NCBI GenBank assembly: GCA_964529415.1
Contig: CAZGWD010000005.1
Span: 62,001 to 126,000 of the forward strand
Length of the DNA: 64,000 nt
Direction of reading: 5' to 3'
Source: CAYMPH01 sp964529415
GTDB lineage: Bacteria > Spirochaetota > UBA4802 > UBA5550
Below are positions 42,196 to 52,211 of this stretch, one piece after another. The notes beneath the pieces are model-generated. The model made no database searches. It worked only from the letters and a program-made list of their open reading frames with translations, and was not told the DNA's origin. Every line of letters begins with the position of its first letter. The stretch's first letter is position 1. The translations under genes were made by a program, and so were the position numbers.

Positions 42196-44735
42196 TAAAA
42201 TCTCATATCCCCTATTGCAAACTGAAAATTAAAACCATTCGGAACATTCAAAAACTGGTTATTCTGAAATACCATTTTCTGTCCAAACCAGAATCGAAGA
42301 GGCATCATTGGAATCTGAACCCTGATTCCTATACCGTATGAATATTTAAAATATGCAAGAAAGTTTGTTTCAAAAAACTGATCTATTCGCCTTAAGCTAC
42401 CGTTTGCCTCGTCCGCAGTTATAATGTTATACATCAGCGGATTTATTGTTTTCATCTGGCTTTCCCAGAATGAGTCCGACCATAGAGATCCTGCATCAAA
42501 AAACAATGCGAGCCAGAGCATTTGTGGAAGAATAGGTATCCTGAATTCAAGACCATAAAGAATTCTATGATAAAGACCGGCTGCTCTCCATGAAGTTGCA
42601 AAAGCAGGGTCGTAATAATTCCAGGCTCTAAGAGTTTCAACTCCTCCAATAGTTAGCCTGTCTTCATATTCAAGCCATTCGTTTTTTGCATAATTCTGAT
42701 CAGCAACAACGCCAAGAGGCTGCCCGAGAAATGTTCCAGTTATCCTGAACTCAAAAACAAGCGGATGCGTTTTCAGGAAAGGTATGTGAAATGGAGAAAA
42801 ATACCAGAAAAATTCAGGATTATATCTCATAAAATGATCGTGACCGCCGAGCCAGCCTCCGGTAGAATATATTGTTATTCCAACCTTGACTCCGCGTGTG
42901 GGATTTAAATAGTTATCCTTGTTATCAAAGTAAAGATAAGTTGATAGAGTTCTTTTATCCTGATATCCCAGAGCTCCTATCTGGAAAATTATATCCGGAC
43001 TGTTTCCGCTCGGATTTTTTATTGCTCTCCATGCCTGCGACCATCCGATTCCGGTATTGAAAAAATACAGAAACCTGTAGCCGAATCCCAAAGAATATCC
43101 GATAGCTTCTTTGTAATATTGAGCAATATCATAAGTATTCGGAAATAAAGACGGGGATTGCAGCTGATAATAATAATAAAAAATAGACGCACTAAAACTT
43201 ACCGGTACATTAAAAAGCCATCTTTCTTCAAAAGATAAAGTAATCGAACTCCTTACTGGTCCATACTCAAACTTTAATGCAACTCTCTGCCCGTTACCGA
43301 ACAGGTTGTTCTCAGCCAAATCCGCAAAAATTGAAAATCCGGTTGTAGTGCCGTATCCGCCTCCAAGAGAAATTGTTCCGGAAGGCTGTTCCTCAACATC
43401 AATGATAAGATTCATATAGCCTTCTCTGCTTCCAGGACGAACATCTACATTTACCTGTTTAAAAAATCCGAGGTTGAAAATTCTCTCTCTGGATATCTGC
43501 ATTTTTGAAGCATCAAAAATCTCGCCTTCGTAAAGTATTACTTCTCTTTTTATAACATGACTTTTTGTTTTACTGTTTCCCTTGATTATAACACTTTCAA
43601 CATAAGCCTGGGAACCTTCATCTACAACAAAATCAATTGTAACAAATTTTCTTTTTTCCTTAACGCCTTTTTTAACCTCAACTTCTTTTTCAACAATTGT
43701 TTTATTAGGCACTACCCTTGCGAATATATAACCTTTTGTAGCATATCTGAAACTGATTGCCTGCCTGTCCATCTGGAACTTGCTGTCATTAAAAATATCG
43801 CCGCTTTTAGTCTGTTCAAATTTCTGGAAAAAGTCCCCGGGCTTAAATACTGTTTTGCCGGCCTCACCATTAATTTTCACTGTATACTTGTCAAAATAAT
43901 AGATTTCACCTTCGGAAATTTTAATTGTTATAAAAATTCCCCTGTCAGTTTTCTTTACCGGATCAACCCATTCGTATGTTAATTCATCCTCTATAATCTG
44001 AGCGTCAATATATCCTTCCTGCTTGTAATACTGAAGAATCTTAAGCTTATCCTGCTCATATTTTTCTTTATTAAAAGAACCGGCCTGTAAAAAACCGCGC
44101 TCAGAAGTTTCCATAATACTTCTTAAAACTTTAGGGTATATTTTTTTTGCGCCCTGCAGAATTAATTTTTTAACTTTTATATCATCGCCCTCATCAATCA
44201 CAAATGTAAGTTTAACGAGACTGCCGTCAGAACGGATATTTTCTTTTCTATAAGTAATCATTGCTCCGAAATATCCCTCTTCATCGTATTTTGCTTTTAT
44301 CTGCTTAATACTTTTTTCAAGATAATCTTTACGGAGAACATCTCCCTCTTTGATTGATATTACTTCCTTTAAATCTGTTTCATAGATATTTTTTAAACCT
44401 TTAAAAAGAAGCTCTTTAATAATAGGCCGTTCCTTGCAGGTGAATCTGAGGGCAACGCCGTCTTTGAACTCCTCAATATCAACTGTAATGCTTTCGAATT
44501 TTCCTTTTTTAAAAACTTCTTTGATATCGCGTCTGACATCTTCTGCTTTTAATGGAAAATTGACAGTTGTTTTCATGATATGTAATAAATCACCGGAATT
44601 CGTATTCTGAACTCCCACAAAATCTATTCTGCGGACTATTTTCCCGTCATATTTTTCAGGAACTGAATAAACAAAAACTCCCTGAAAAAGGAGTAAGAAA
44701 ATTAAAGGAGCTGATAAATTTATAAAATTCTTCAT
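42195..44735 (-). CDS. bamA: Outer membrane protein assembly factor BamA
   Basis: This 846-residue protein has a signal peptide (1-24), about five POTRA domains (about 28-440; repeats such as YDEEGYFGA and YKQEGYIDA), and a C-terminal 16-strand Omp85 barrel starting near GTISLGGGYG and ending in FAIGDMRF. It inserts barrel proteins into the outer membrane. The loop-6 motif, VRGF in many homologues, reads LRAWNYYD here with the key Arg retained. It is the first gene of the bamA-ompH-L,D-transpeptidase operon. Confidence 0.97.
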   Translation of the reverse strand: MKNFINLSAPLIFLLLFQGVFVYSVPEKYDGKIVRRIDFVGVQNTNSGDLLHIMKTTVNFPLKAEDVRRDIKEVFKKGKFESITVDIEEFKDGVALRFTCKERPIIKELLFKGLKNIYETDLKEVISIKEGDVLRKDYLEKSIKQIKAKYDEEGYFGAMITYRKENIRSDGSLVKLTFVIDEGDDIKVKKLILQGAKKIYPKVLRSIMETSERGFLQAGSFNKEKYEQDKLKILQYYKQEGYIDAQIIEDELTYEWVDPVKKTDRGIFITIKISEGEIYYFDKYTVKINGEAGKTVFKPGDFFQKFEQTKSGDIFNDSKFQMDRQAISFRYATKGYIFARVVPNKTIVEKEVEVKKGVKEKRKFVTIDFVVDEGSQAYVESVIIKGNSKTKSHVIKREVILYEGEIFDASKMQISRERIFNLGFFKQVNVDVRPGSREGYMNLIIDVEEQPSGTISLGGGYGTTTGFSIFADLAENNLFGNGQRVALKFEYGPVRSSITLSFEERWLFNVPVSFSASIFYYYYQLQSPSLFPNTYDIAQYYKEAIGYSLGFGYRFLYFFNTGIGWSQAWRAIKNPSGNSPDIIFQIGALGYQDKRTLSTYLYFDNKDNYLNPTRGVKVGITIYSTGGWLGGHDHFMRYNPEFFWYFSPFHIPFLKTHPLVFEFRITGTFLGQPLGVVADQNYAKNEWLEYEDRLTIGGVETLRAWNYYDPAFATSWRAAGLYHRILYGLEFRIPILPQMLWLALFFDAGSLWSDSFWESQMKTINPLMYNIITADEANGSLRRIDQFFETNFLAYFKYSYGIGIRVQIPMMPLRFWFGQKMVFQNNQFLNVPNGFNFQFAIGDMRF

Positions 44736-44907
44736 TTGATATTTTTGCCTGATTTTTCGTCATCTTCTATGCGAAGATTATGCGGAATGTTTATATTAGT
44801 AAGTTTCCGATATAAGTAGTTACAAAAAAATTTAATTGGTTTTTTGTCAATTACCATTTAATTACGGGAACTTCAAAGAAATAGTTTTTACAACCTCAAT
44901 ATCACTC

Positions 44908-46416
44908 TTATAAAATAACTCTGAGTCCGCCGGCAAATGTAACACCCGGATCAGGATATTCAAGTCTGTATCTTATATAGCTGTTATAAATGTTATCAAC
45001 CTTAGCATATAAATAGAATGATTCGACCAGTTTTAACTGAAATGAAACAGTGCCTTTTACAAACCACCCTAATTTCAAACTTCCTTCCGGATTTGCATAA
45101 ACAGTATCATAAAAAATATTTTTATATTCAAAATCAAACCATGGAGATTCAAATTTCAACAATGCTCCAGCCTGATTTGCAGGTTTAAATGCAACAAATT
45201 TATCAGATAAATAGTAATTATATTCGTAATCGAACCCTATTTTTAATACTGGAACAACTATTTTAATATCAAACGATAGTTCGCCTTTTGCAGATATTTT
45301 TGAAACAGGCATAATATCGATTTTCAGCAAAGAGGATACGGGATCGGAATAATAATTATAAAAATTGCTGGTGTTTACAAAACTTCCTGAAAGCTTTATT
45401 TTCATTCTTTCAAGATACGATTTTTCGTTTGATTTTAACTTAACATCAAACTCCATTTTTAAATTTGCATTATGCGCAGCGCATGGTGGAAGATTAAACT
45501 GTAAATCTGAAAATTTCTGTTTAAAATAAACTTCTTCCGGTTTAAACATTAATAAATCGTATGAATAAGAAATTTCGAACGATGAATATTTTAATCCTTC
45601 AGTGTTTAAAGAAACTTTGCCGGAAACAAACGGGCCTGCATCTTTATTCCAGGTAAAAAGAGGCCCGAGATTTATTTTCAGAACCTCAAACAGCTTGAAA
45701 CTTCCAATTAATTCTGAATTCCAGTTTATATCATCAGAAATATCAGCATTCTGGTAATAGTAATAATAAAATTTTGAATCAAATTTTATTTTGTTTGATG
45801 CAGACCAAAGATACTCCCAGCCGATTTCCGGTTTAAAAAGAAGAAAACTTTTTTTTTCTGATCCAATTGCAGAATCAAGTCCATGTACATACTGGGCCAT
45901 TCCAAAATTAATATCAAATCTCGACGGTGTTGCTTTATATTCATTTTTCAAATCAATTAATAAAACATCATTCTCTTCTCTGCTGTAAATTTTATTTAAA
46001 AACATGCCTCTTGAAGTGTTATTAAACTGAATTTCAGGAATAAACTTCCATGATTCAGTAAAATCAGCCATTGCTGTAAAACCGATATTTGCGCCATAAT
46101 AACCTGAATTGATATAACCAAAATCATTTGATCCCTTAAAATCAGCATTAAGCTGATAACTGAAATTTTTCACATTGTGGGTGATGCTGAAATCCGCATT
46201 ATAAAAATTATAAATACCGTAAGCAGCAAGAGCGTTTATATTGAAACTCTTTGCTTTTTCCTTAGTTTTATCCAGCTCAATATTTTCAATAACTGATTTT
46301 TCATCAGAAGTTTTATCCGCAGGATTATTCGCATCTTCCGTTTGCGCAGACAATCCCATTGCAGTAAATACTGTAATAAATATAATTATAATATTTTTAA
46401 TTGGAGAAATTTTCAT
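44908..46416 (-). CDS. Predicted outer-membrane beta-barrel protein
   Basis: This 502-residue protein has a signal peptide (1-25, ending LSAQ) and then alternating, aromatic-rich amphipathic strands throughout (for example KFYYYYYQNADIS and FDYEYNYYLS), which suggests a beta-barrel or TonB-receptor-like fold without a recognised plug. The start at 46416 is preferred because the frame to 46482 would begin before the metK terminator at 46433-46458. The family is not recognised. It precedes bamA by 172 bases in the same direction. Confidence 0.72.
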   Translation of the reverse strand: MKISPIKNIIIIFITVFTAMGLSAQTEDANNPADKTSDEKSVIENIELDKTKEKAKSFNINALAAYGIYNFYNADFSITHNVKNFSYQLNADFKGSNDFGYINSGYYGANIGFTAMADFTESWKFIPEIQFNNTSRGMFLNKIYSREENDVLLIDLKNEYKATPSRFDINFGMAQYVHGLDSAIGSEKKSFLLFKPEIGWEYLWSASNKIKFDSKFYYYYYQNADISDDINWNSELIGSFKLFEVLKINLGPLFTWNKDAGPFVSGKVSLNTEGLKYSSFEISYSYDLLMFKPEEVYFKQKFSDLQFNLPPCAAHNANLKMEFDVKLKSNEKSYLERMKIKLSGSFVNTSNFYNYYSDPVSSLLKIDIMPVSKISAKGELSFDIKIVVPVLKIGFDYEYNYYLSDKFVAFKPANQAGALLKFESPWFDFEYKNIFYDTVYANPEGSLKLGWFVKGTVSFQLKLVESFYLYAKVDNIYNSYIRYRLEYPDPGVTFAGGLRVIL

Positions 46417-46432
46417 AGGTTTTAAAAATAAA

Positions 46433-46458
46433 GAGGGCGTTCTTTTATGAACACCCTC
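46433..46458 (-). terminator. Intrinsic terminator of metK
   Basis: On the minus strand GAGGGTGTTC, six bases, GAACGCCCTC (one G-U pair) is followed by TTTATTTTT. It lies 38 bases after the metK stop. Confidence 0.85.
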
Positions 46459-46495
46459 AATTAAAAACAACTTTAACTGCATACTACGGTCTTGA

Positions 46496-47650
46496 TTATT
46501 TTAAAGCCGATGCTTTATCAGCTATTTCCCATTTAAAACCGCAATCCTCTCTTCCAAAATGACCATAATTTGTAGTTTTCCTGTAAATTGGAGTTTTAAG
46601 GTCAAGAGTTGATATGATACCTGCTGGTTTCATATTAAAATTTTTCATAATTCTTGCAGCAATTTCATTATCTGAAATTTTACCTGTTCCGAAAGTTTCA
46701 GCCATGACTGAAACAGGATCAGCAACTCCAATTGCATAAGCAAGCTGTATTTCGCATCTGTCAGCAAGACCTGCAGCAACAACATTTTTTGCTACATATC
46801 TACCCATATAAGCAGCTGATCTGTCGACCTTGGATGGATCTTTTCCTGAAAAAGCTCCGCCTCCATGTCTGCCCATTCCGCCGTAAGTATCCACTATAAT
46901 TTTTCTTCCTGTTACGCCTGTATCGCCGTTTGGTCCGCCGATAACAAATCTTCCTGTAGGATTGATAAAAATTTTAGTATCTTTATCAATATAATTAGCC
47001 GGAATAACTTTTTTGATAACTGCATCAATCAATACTTCCCTGATCTCTTTTAATTCAACATCAGGTGAATGCTGAGTAGATAATACAATTGCATCAATTC
47101 TTTTCGGTTTACCGTTTTCATACTGAACTGTCACCTGTGATTTTGAATCAGGGCGTAAAAATTTCACTTCACCTGATTTTCTTATCGCAGCCAGATGTTT
47201 AACAAGCTGGTGAGATAAAAATATCGGCAGAGGCATGAGTTCCTTTGTGTCATTTACTGCAAATCCAAACATCATTCCCTGATCGCCTGCGCCCTGCTCT
47301 GTATAAAGACCTGCACCCTCTGTAACGCCCTGTGAAATATCTGCTGACTGCTGATGCACATATACTTCAACCTTGCAAGTTTTTGCATCAAACCCGATAC
47401 TTGGATCATTATATCCTATATCAGCTGCGACTTCTCTTGCTATTTTTTCATAATCAACTTTCTGATTCGAAGTAATTTCACCTGCAAGTACAATAAGATC
47501 AGTTGTAACAAGAGTTTCAAGTGCAACCCTTGAGTCTTTATCGCCTTTCAGGTGTGCATCAAGAATTGCATCTGAAATCTGATCAGATACTTTATCCGGA
47601 TGCCCTTCAGAAACTGATTCTGAAGTAAAAATGTAATCTTTTATGCTCAT
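46496..47650 (-). CDS. metK: S-adenosylmethionine synthetase
   Basis: This 384-residue enzyme makes SAM from methionine and ATP. Motifs are FTSESVSEGHPDKVSDQ, GAGDQGMMFGFA and GGPNGDTGVTGRKIIVDTYGG, with GGGAFSGKDPSKVDRSAAY, all typical and full length. It is the last gene of a minus-strand run after ferredoxin and secG. No SAM riboswitch is visible in the 19-base gap upstream. Confidence 0.98.
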   Translation of the reverse strand: MSIKDYIFTSESVSEGHPDKVSDQISDAILDAHLKGDKDSRVALETLVTTDLIVLAGEITSNQKVDYEKIAREVAADIGYNDPSIGFDAKTCKVEVYVHQQSADISQGVTEGAGLYTEQGAGDQGMMFGFAVNDTKELMPLPIFLSHQLVKHLAAIRKSGEVKFLRPDSKSQVTVQYENGKPKRIDAIVLSTQHSPDVELKEIREVLIDAVIKKVIPANYIDKDTKIFINPTGRFVIGGPNGDTGVTGRKIIVDTYGGMGRHGGGAFSGKDPSKVDRSAAYMGRYVAKNVVAAGLADRCEIQLAYAIGVADPVSVMAETFGTGKISDNEIAARIMKNFNMKPAGIISTLDLKTPIYRKTTNYGHFGREDCGFKWEIADKASALK

Positions 47651-47669
47651 TAATATATCTCCTTAATAA

Positions 47670-47855
47670 TTATTTCCAATGTATACATTCAGCAGGACAG
47701 GAATCAATAACATCCTGTATAGCTGATTCTGAAGCACCCTTACTATTGTCAGCAATACTGATGCCGTCTGACATTATAAAAACTTCCGGCAATGTATCAG
47801 AGCAGAGTTCACAGCCTGTACAGGCATCTGCATCAACAAAAACTTCTCGAGGCAT
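47670..47855 (-). CDS. Single-cluster [4Fe-4S] ferredoxin
   Basis: This 61-residue protein has ligands C12, C15, C18 (CTGCELC) and C53 (DSCPAEC), the pattern of Fer4_13 monocluster ferredoxins. It can donate low-potential electrons, for example to radical SAM enzymes, which need the SAM made by the next gene. It is the middle gene between secG and metK with short gaps (11 and 19 bases). Confidence 0.93.
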   Translation of the reverse strand: MPREVFVDADACTGCELCSDTLPEVFIMSDGISIADNSKGASESAIQDVIDSCPAECIHWK

Positions 47856-47866
47856 ATCAAACTCCC

Positions 47867-48226
47867 TTATTTAACTTTATTACTTTCTTTTTTTTCTTCT
47901 GTTTTTGTTTCAGTCTTCTGCTGTTCAATTATGCTTTTATCTTTTGATGAACCAGATTTATCTGATTGAAAAATCTTTTTTTCAAGCGAAGAACTTTTAT
48001 TGGACTGCAGAGCTGAAAGCCCCAGTGATCCCAGCAGGAATAGAGCAACCATTACAGCTGTTATTTTAGTTATTACATCTGCAGTTGAAGAACCGAAAGC
48101 AGACTGGCTTGAACCGCCTAAAATTCCCATCCCCGCACTTTTATCTGACTGCAAAAGAACAATAATCACAATTAGAACACACAAAATAACAAAAAAAACT
48201 ACAGAAACAGTTGTTAAAATGGCCAT
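47867..48226 (-). CDS. secG: Preprotein translocase subunit SecG
   Basis: This 119-residue protein has two membrane spans (about 5-25 and 54-74) joined by the loop LLQSDKSAGMGILGG typical of SecG, followed by a Ser/Lys-rich hydrophilic tail. It stabilises SecYE. The tpiA-secG neighbourhood is common in bacteria. Confidence 0.93.
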   Translation of the reverse strand: MAILTTVSVVFFVILCVLIVIIVLLQSDKSAGMGILGGSSQSAFGSSTADVITKITAVMVALFLLGSLGLSALQSNKSSSLEKKIFQSDKSGSSKDKSIIEQQKTETKTEEKKESNKVK

Positions 48227-48295
48227 AAAACCCCTCGGATAAAAGTATATAAATCCTGGCTGTTAAACCGGGAATTTAAGATTAAGTGCATAAAT

Positions 48296-49048
48296 CTATT
48301 TCACCTTAATTATGTCAAGAAAAGAATCAGCCTTTAGGCTTGCTCCCCCGACAAGAACTCCATCAATATTTTCTTTAAGCATTAAACCGCTTATATTATC
48401 AGGCTTTACTGAACCGCCGTATAAAACAGGAACAGATTCTGCAGTATCCTTTCCGTATAAATTACTGATAAGCTCTCTTGTATATTTATGAACTTCTTCT
48501 GCCATTTCAGGCGTAGCCACCTTTCCGGTTCCTATTGCCCAAACCGGCTCATATGCAATAACAACAGATTTCATCTGCTCTTTAGAAATATTTTTAAATG
48601 CATGATCGATCTGTTTTTTTATAACTGCGTTTGTTTCGCCTTTTTCTCTTTCTTCCAGAAGTTCACCAACACATACCATTGGATCCAGTCCGTTTGCAAG
48701 CGCAGCTGTAACTTTTTTATTCACATCTTCATCAGATTCTTTAAAAACATGCCTTCTTTCGGAATGTCCTATCAATGCATACCTGCAGCCGCAGTCTTTG
48801 GCCATCTTCGGAGCGACCTCTCCTGTAAAAGCGCCTTCATTTTCAAAATATATATTCTGAACACCGGTATCAATTTTACCTTTGCAGATCAATGAAATGT
48901 CCCTGATATAAGGAGACGGAGGAAAAACAGCAATTTCCCTGCCTGATATCCCTCCAATGCCGTCCAATAAACCCTTAACAAGCGCTGCAGCCTCATCATG
49001 GGTTTTATACATCTTCCAGTTGCCTGCAAAAATTTTCCTTCTTCCCAT
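48296..49048 (-). CDS. tpiA: Triosephosphate isomerase
   Basis: This 250-residue enzyme interconverts dihydroxyacetone phosphate and glyceraldehyde 3-phosphate. Motifs are FAGNWKMYK, IGHSERR (catalytic His), AYEPVWAIGTG (catalytic Glu), and YGGSVKPDN with VGGASL. The ATG at 49048 has an AGAGGG site; the longer frame to 49180 adds a hydrophobic stretch that no TPI has. It lies between gap and secG. A pgk gene is missing from this cluster. The 279 bases upstream to gap hold only an imperfect AT-rich inverted repeat. Confidence 0.97.
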   Translation of the reverse strand: MGRRKIFAGNWKMYKTHDEAAALVKGLLDGIGGISGREIAVFPPSPYIRDISLICKGKIDTGVQNIYFENEGAFTGEVAPKMAKDCGCRYALIGHSERRHVFKESDEDVNKKVTAALANGLDPMVCVGELLEEREKGETNAVIKKQIDHAFKNISKEQMKSVVIAYEPVWAIGTGKVATPEMAEEVHKYTRELISNLYGKDTAESVPVLYGGSVKPDNISGLMLKENIDGVLVGGASLKADSFLDIIKVK

Positions 49049-49327
49049 TTTTCCCTCTTTTATATATATTATCAGGCCGTTGATATCAAGCTCACTCCCA
49101 TCCGTGTGTTTATAAAATAAGATTAAGGTGATAGGGAGATAAAAAAAGGAGATGATGAGATATTTTTTAATTATTATCAAATATAATCATTGAATTTATT
49201 TGAATATTAATAAAAATATCTCCTTATCTCTTCCATCTCCATACCCCCTTTTCTTACACATATACACAGGTAGAATTGAGTATATTAAAAATCCAGACAG
49301 AATTCAGCAGCCTGAATATTGAAAAAC

Positions 49328-50335
49328 TTATTTCATTATAAAACCGATAAGATCTGCAACTCGAACTGAATATCCCCACTCATTATCATACCAGCTTAAA
49401 ATCTTAACAAAGTTTCCATCAAGAACCTTAGTTGACAAAGCGTCAAAAATTGATGAATTGGAATTTCCTGTAAAATCGACTGAAACAAGAGGCTCATCGC
49501 AATATTGAAGTATACCTTTCATTTTTCCTTCTGCTGCTTCTTTTATTGCAGCATTGATTTCTTCAGCTGTTGTATTTTTCTTGGTGATGCAAACAAAATC
49601 AACTACAGAAACATCAGGAGTCGGAACCCTCATGGCTCCTCCGTCAATTTTTCCCTTGAGTTCCGGAATAACAAGCGCAACTGCTTTAGCAGCACCTGTT
49701 GTTGTAGGAATCATGGACATTGCAGCTGCTCTTGCCCTGCGTAAATCTTTATGAGGAAGATCGAGAATATTCTGATCGTTTGTGTAAGAGTGAATTGTAG
49801 TCATAAGTCCGCGCTCAATTCCGAATTTATCATTCAGAACCTTGCAAACAGGAGCAAGACAGTTTGTGGTGCATGAAGCGTTTGAAATTATCTGATGTTT
49901 GCTTTTATCATACTTATCATCGTTTACCCCGAGAACGATTGTAATATCTTCATTTTTTGCAGGTGCAGATATAATTACTTTTTTTGCTCCGGCTTCAACG
50001 TGTGCCATTGCTTTGTCCTTTTCAGTAAAACGCCCTGTTGATTCCACTACAACATCAATTCCCTCGCTCTTCCATGGAAGCTCTTTTGGGTCCTTCATTG
50101 CATGAACCTTGATTTTTTTCCCGTTGATAATTAAAGAATCATCAGTATGGGAAACTTCACCTTTGAAATGACCGAAAACTGAATCATATTTAAGAAGATG
50201 AGCAAGAGTTTTTGCATCAGTCAGATCATTGACACTGACCAGTTCAAGATTGCTATATTTTGCATCAGTAAAAATAGCCCTGCATACGTTTCGTCCGATT
50301 CTACCGAAACCGTTTATCGCAACTTTAATAGACAT
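49328..50335 (-). CDS. gap: Glyceraldehyde-3-phosphate dehydrogenase, type I
   Basis: This 335-residue glycolytic enzyme has the NAD-binding NGFGRIGRNVCRA, the active-site C155 in SNASCTTNCLAPV, the His-containing TIHSYTNDQ segment and SWYDNEWGYSVRV at the end. D37 in VNDLTD fits NAD rather than NADP use. A GGGGG site precedes the ATG. It is transcribed towards tpiA. Confidence 0.97.
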   Translation of the reverse strand: MSIKVAINGFGRIGRNVCRAIFTDAKYSNLELVSVNDLTDAKTLAHLLKYDSVFGHFKGEVSHTDDSLIINGKKIKVHAMKDPKELPWKSEGIDVVVESTGRFTEKDKAMAHVEAGAKKVIISAPAKNEDITIVLGVNDDKYDKSKHQIISNASCTTNCLAPVCKVLNDKFGIERGLMTTIHSYTNDQNILDLPHKDLRRARAAAMSMIPTTTGAAKAVALVIPELKGKIDGGAMRVPTPDVSVVDFVCITKKNTTAEEINAAIKEAAEGKMKGILQYCDEPLVSVDFTGNSNSSIFDALSTKVLDGNFVKILSWYDNEWGYSVRVADLIGFIMK

Positions 50336-50585
50336 AAAAATCCCCCTTTTTTAAAATAAGTTTTTTTAATTTCAGCGACTATTCGAAAATAAATTTAGAA
50401 AGCTTTAATTTAACAAAAATATCCATATTATAATTTTTTTAATAAAAAGCTTATATAATTATTATGTTAAAATATATCTGAACAGTTACTTCATTTTAAT
50501 TCATTTGTCCAATAAAAAAATTTTTTGTCAAGAAATTACAGATTCTATATAAAAAAAATACTGCAGGCAATATGTCTCATTATAT

Positions 50586-52211
50586 CTATGCTTTCAGAAA
50601 CTTCTTCATGGAGGCAATTCTTGAATCATCCGGATTAAGTTTTGAGGCAATATTAATATTTCTGCCTGCTTCAATTTTATTATCAGCAGCTATCTGACAT
50701 TCCCCAAGCTTAAGCCATCCGCCATAGTAGTCAGGAACAATTTCAGTAACCTTGCGGTAAAAAGAAGCTGAAGATAAAAAATCACCTGTTATGAATTTAA
50801 GTTTGCCAAGCCTTAAATACGGCCAGGCATTATTCTGATATTCAAGCGCTACACCCGAATATATAGTTTCAGCTTCTTCAAATCTTTCAGTATCGAGAAG
50901 GAAGTCACCGTAAAGAATTTCCGTAACCCAGCTCTTTTCCTTAAAAAAAATTCTGTGAGCCTTGAAATCCTTATCATTATACCACGATTTTTTTCTTAAA
51001 GCGCCTGCATATGTAACAAGTTCATTAATCCAATTCGAAACTTCCATGTCATTTCTAACAAAAATTCCATTAGAAGTATTTTTAAACCAGATATCATCTG
51101 ATATTATTCCTTTTTTCTTCATTTCATTATAAAGTGCAGTTCCAGGATAATATGCTGCAGGTGAAACAACAACATCACCTGGAAGAATTTTTTTCATCAA
51201 TGCAATTGTCTTTTGAATATCGCCATGATTTTCTCCAGCCATTCCTGCCATTAAATATACTGAAAGATATACACCTGCTTTTCGAGTAATTTCACAGGCC
51301 TTTAATATATCAGAAATTTTTATGGACTTGCCGTACAGATTCAGAATTTTTTCTGATCCGGATTCAACGCCGTACTGTATATGCTCAAGCCCTGAGAGTT
51401 TCATTTCAACAAGCATATCTTCATCAATCGTATCAACTCTTGACTGGCAGTTCCACATAATGTAAATGCCGCTTTTACTAAGCAATCTGGAGAATTTAAT
51501 TACCCGATCTTTTCTTAAAGTAAAATTATCATCTCTGATAGAAAAATAAATTATACCGTATTTTTTATGAATATGCAAAACTTCATTGAAAAGATTTTCT
51601 GCGCTGCGGAATTCTGTTTTTCTTTTCCAGAATGCAGGCGAGCAGCAGAAACTGCACTCATGCGGACATCCCCTGCTCGATATCAAATACTTGAACTGTT
51701 CATTCGTATTTATTCCGATCATTCTTCCTGCAAAATCTGATGCCGGTTTAATATCATCAAGTTCAGCAAGCCGTTCTCCAGCAGTAATTCTTTCAGGCAC
51801 TTTACCCTTATCAATTTTTCTGATAAGATCATAACAGGCAGTTTCACCCTCACCTGTTATCAGGAAATCTATCTGTTTTATTCTGCGGGAAAACTCCTCA
51901 GATAGATGAGACACATGAGGGCCACCCACGATAATAATTATCTCAGGAAACAGTGATTTTACTTCTTTTATTAATTTTATTGAATCTGTTCTGTTATGAG
52001 TAAAAATGGATACTCCAACAATATCCGGTTTTTCATTTTCGATTAATTTTACAGCTCCTCGCCAGCCGTGTTTTGAAAAATTTGCAAGAACAGGATGCAT
52101 TCCTTTCTGCTCGAGAAATGCAGCTATTGAAATTAGTCCGTATGGTAGAAGTGATAAGTAATAATCGTGCCTGTCATTATAATCGCAGAGATAACATAAT
52201 AGAACCTTCAC
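50586..52211 (-). CDS. B12-binding-domain radical SAM protein with TPR tail
   Basis: This 541-residue protein has an N-terminal cobalamin-binding-like Rossmann domain (about 1-140, VGGPHVSHL), the radical SAM cluster motif C182-x3-C186-x2-C189 (GCPHECSFC), a TIM-barrel (about 175-400), and a TPR-like C-terminus (about 430-541). Related enzymes methylate or rearrange diverse substrates; the substrate here is unknown. The start is GTG inside the preceding stop (GTGA overlap), so it is coupled to the VanY-like gene. Confidence 0.88.
   Translation of the reverse strand: MKVLLCYLCDYNDRHDYYLSLLPYGLISIAAFLEQKGMHPVLANFSKHGWRGAVKLIENEKPDIVGVSIFTHNRTDSIKLIKEVKSLFPEIIIIVGGPHVSHLSEEFSRRIKQIDFLITGEGETACYDLIRKIDKGKVPERITAGERLAELDDIKPASDFAGRMIGINTNEQFKYLISSRGCPHECSFCCSPAFWKRKTEFRSAENLFNEVLHIHKKYGIIYFSIRDDNFTLRKDRVIKFSRLLSKSGIYIMWNCQSRVDTIDEDMLVEMKLSGLEHIQYGVESGSEKILNLYGKSIKISDILKACEITRKAGVYLSVYLMAGMAGENHGDIQKTIALMKKILPGDVVVSPAAYYPGTALYNEMKKKGIISDDIWFKNTSNGIFVRNDMEVSNWINELVTYAGALRKKSWYNDKDFKAHRIFFKEKSWVTEILYGDFLLDTERFEEAETIYSGVALEYQNNAWPYLRLGKLKFITGDFLSSASFYRKVTEIVPDYYGGWLKLGECQIAADNKIEAGRNINIASKLNPDDSRIASMKKFLKA

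Noticed and set aside
47651..47669. SAM riboswitch upstream of metK
   Set aside because: Only 19 bases separate ferredoxin and metK; no room for a riboswitch.
49148..49240. Imperfect inverted repeat GGAGATGATGAGATATTTTT versus AAAAATATCTCC...CATCTCC
   Set aside because: The arms are interrupted and AT-rich; it could fold, but I cannot separate it from chance.
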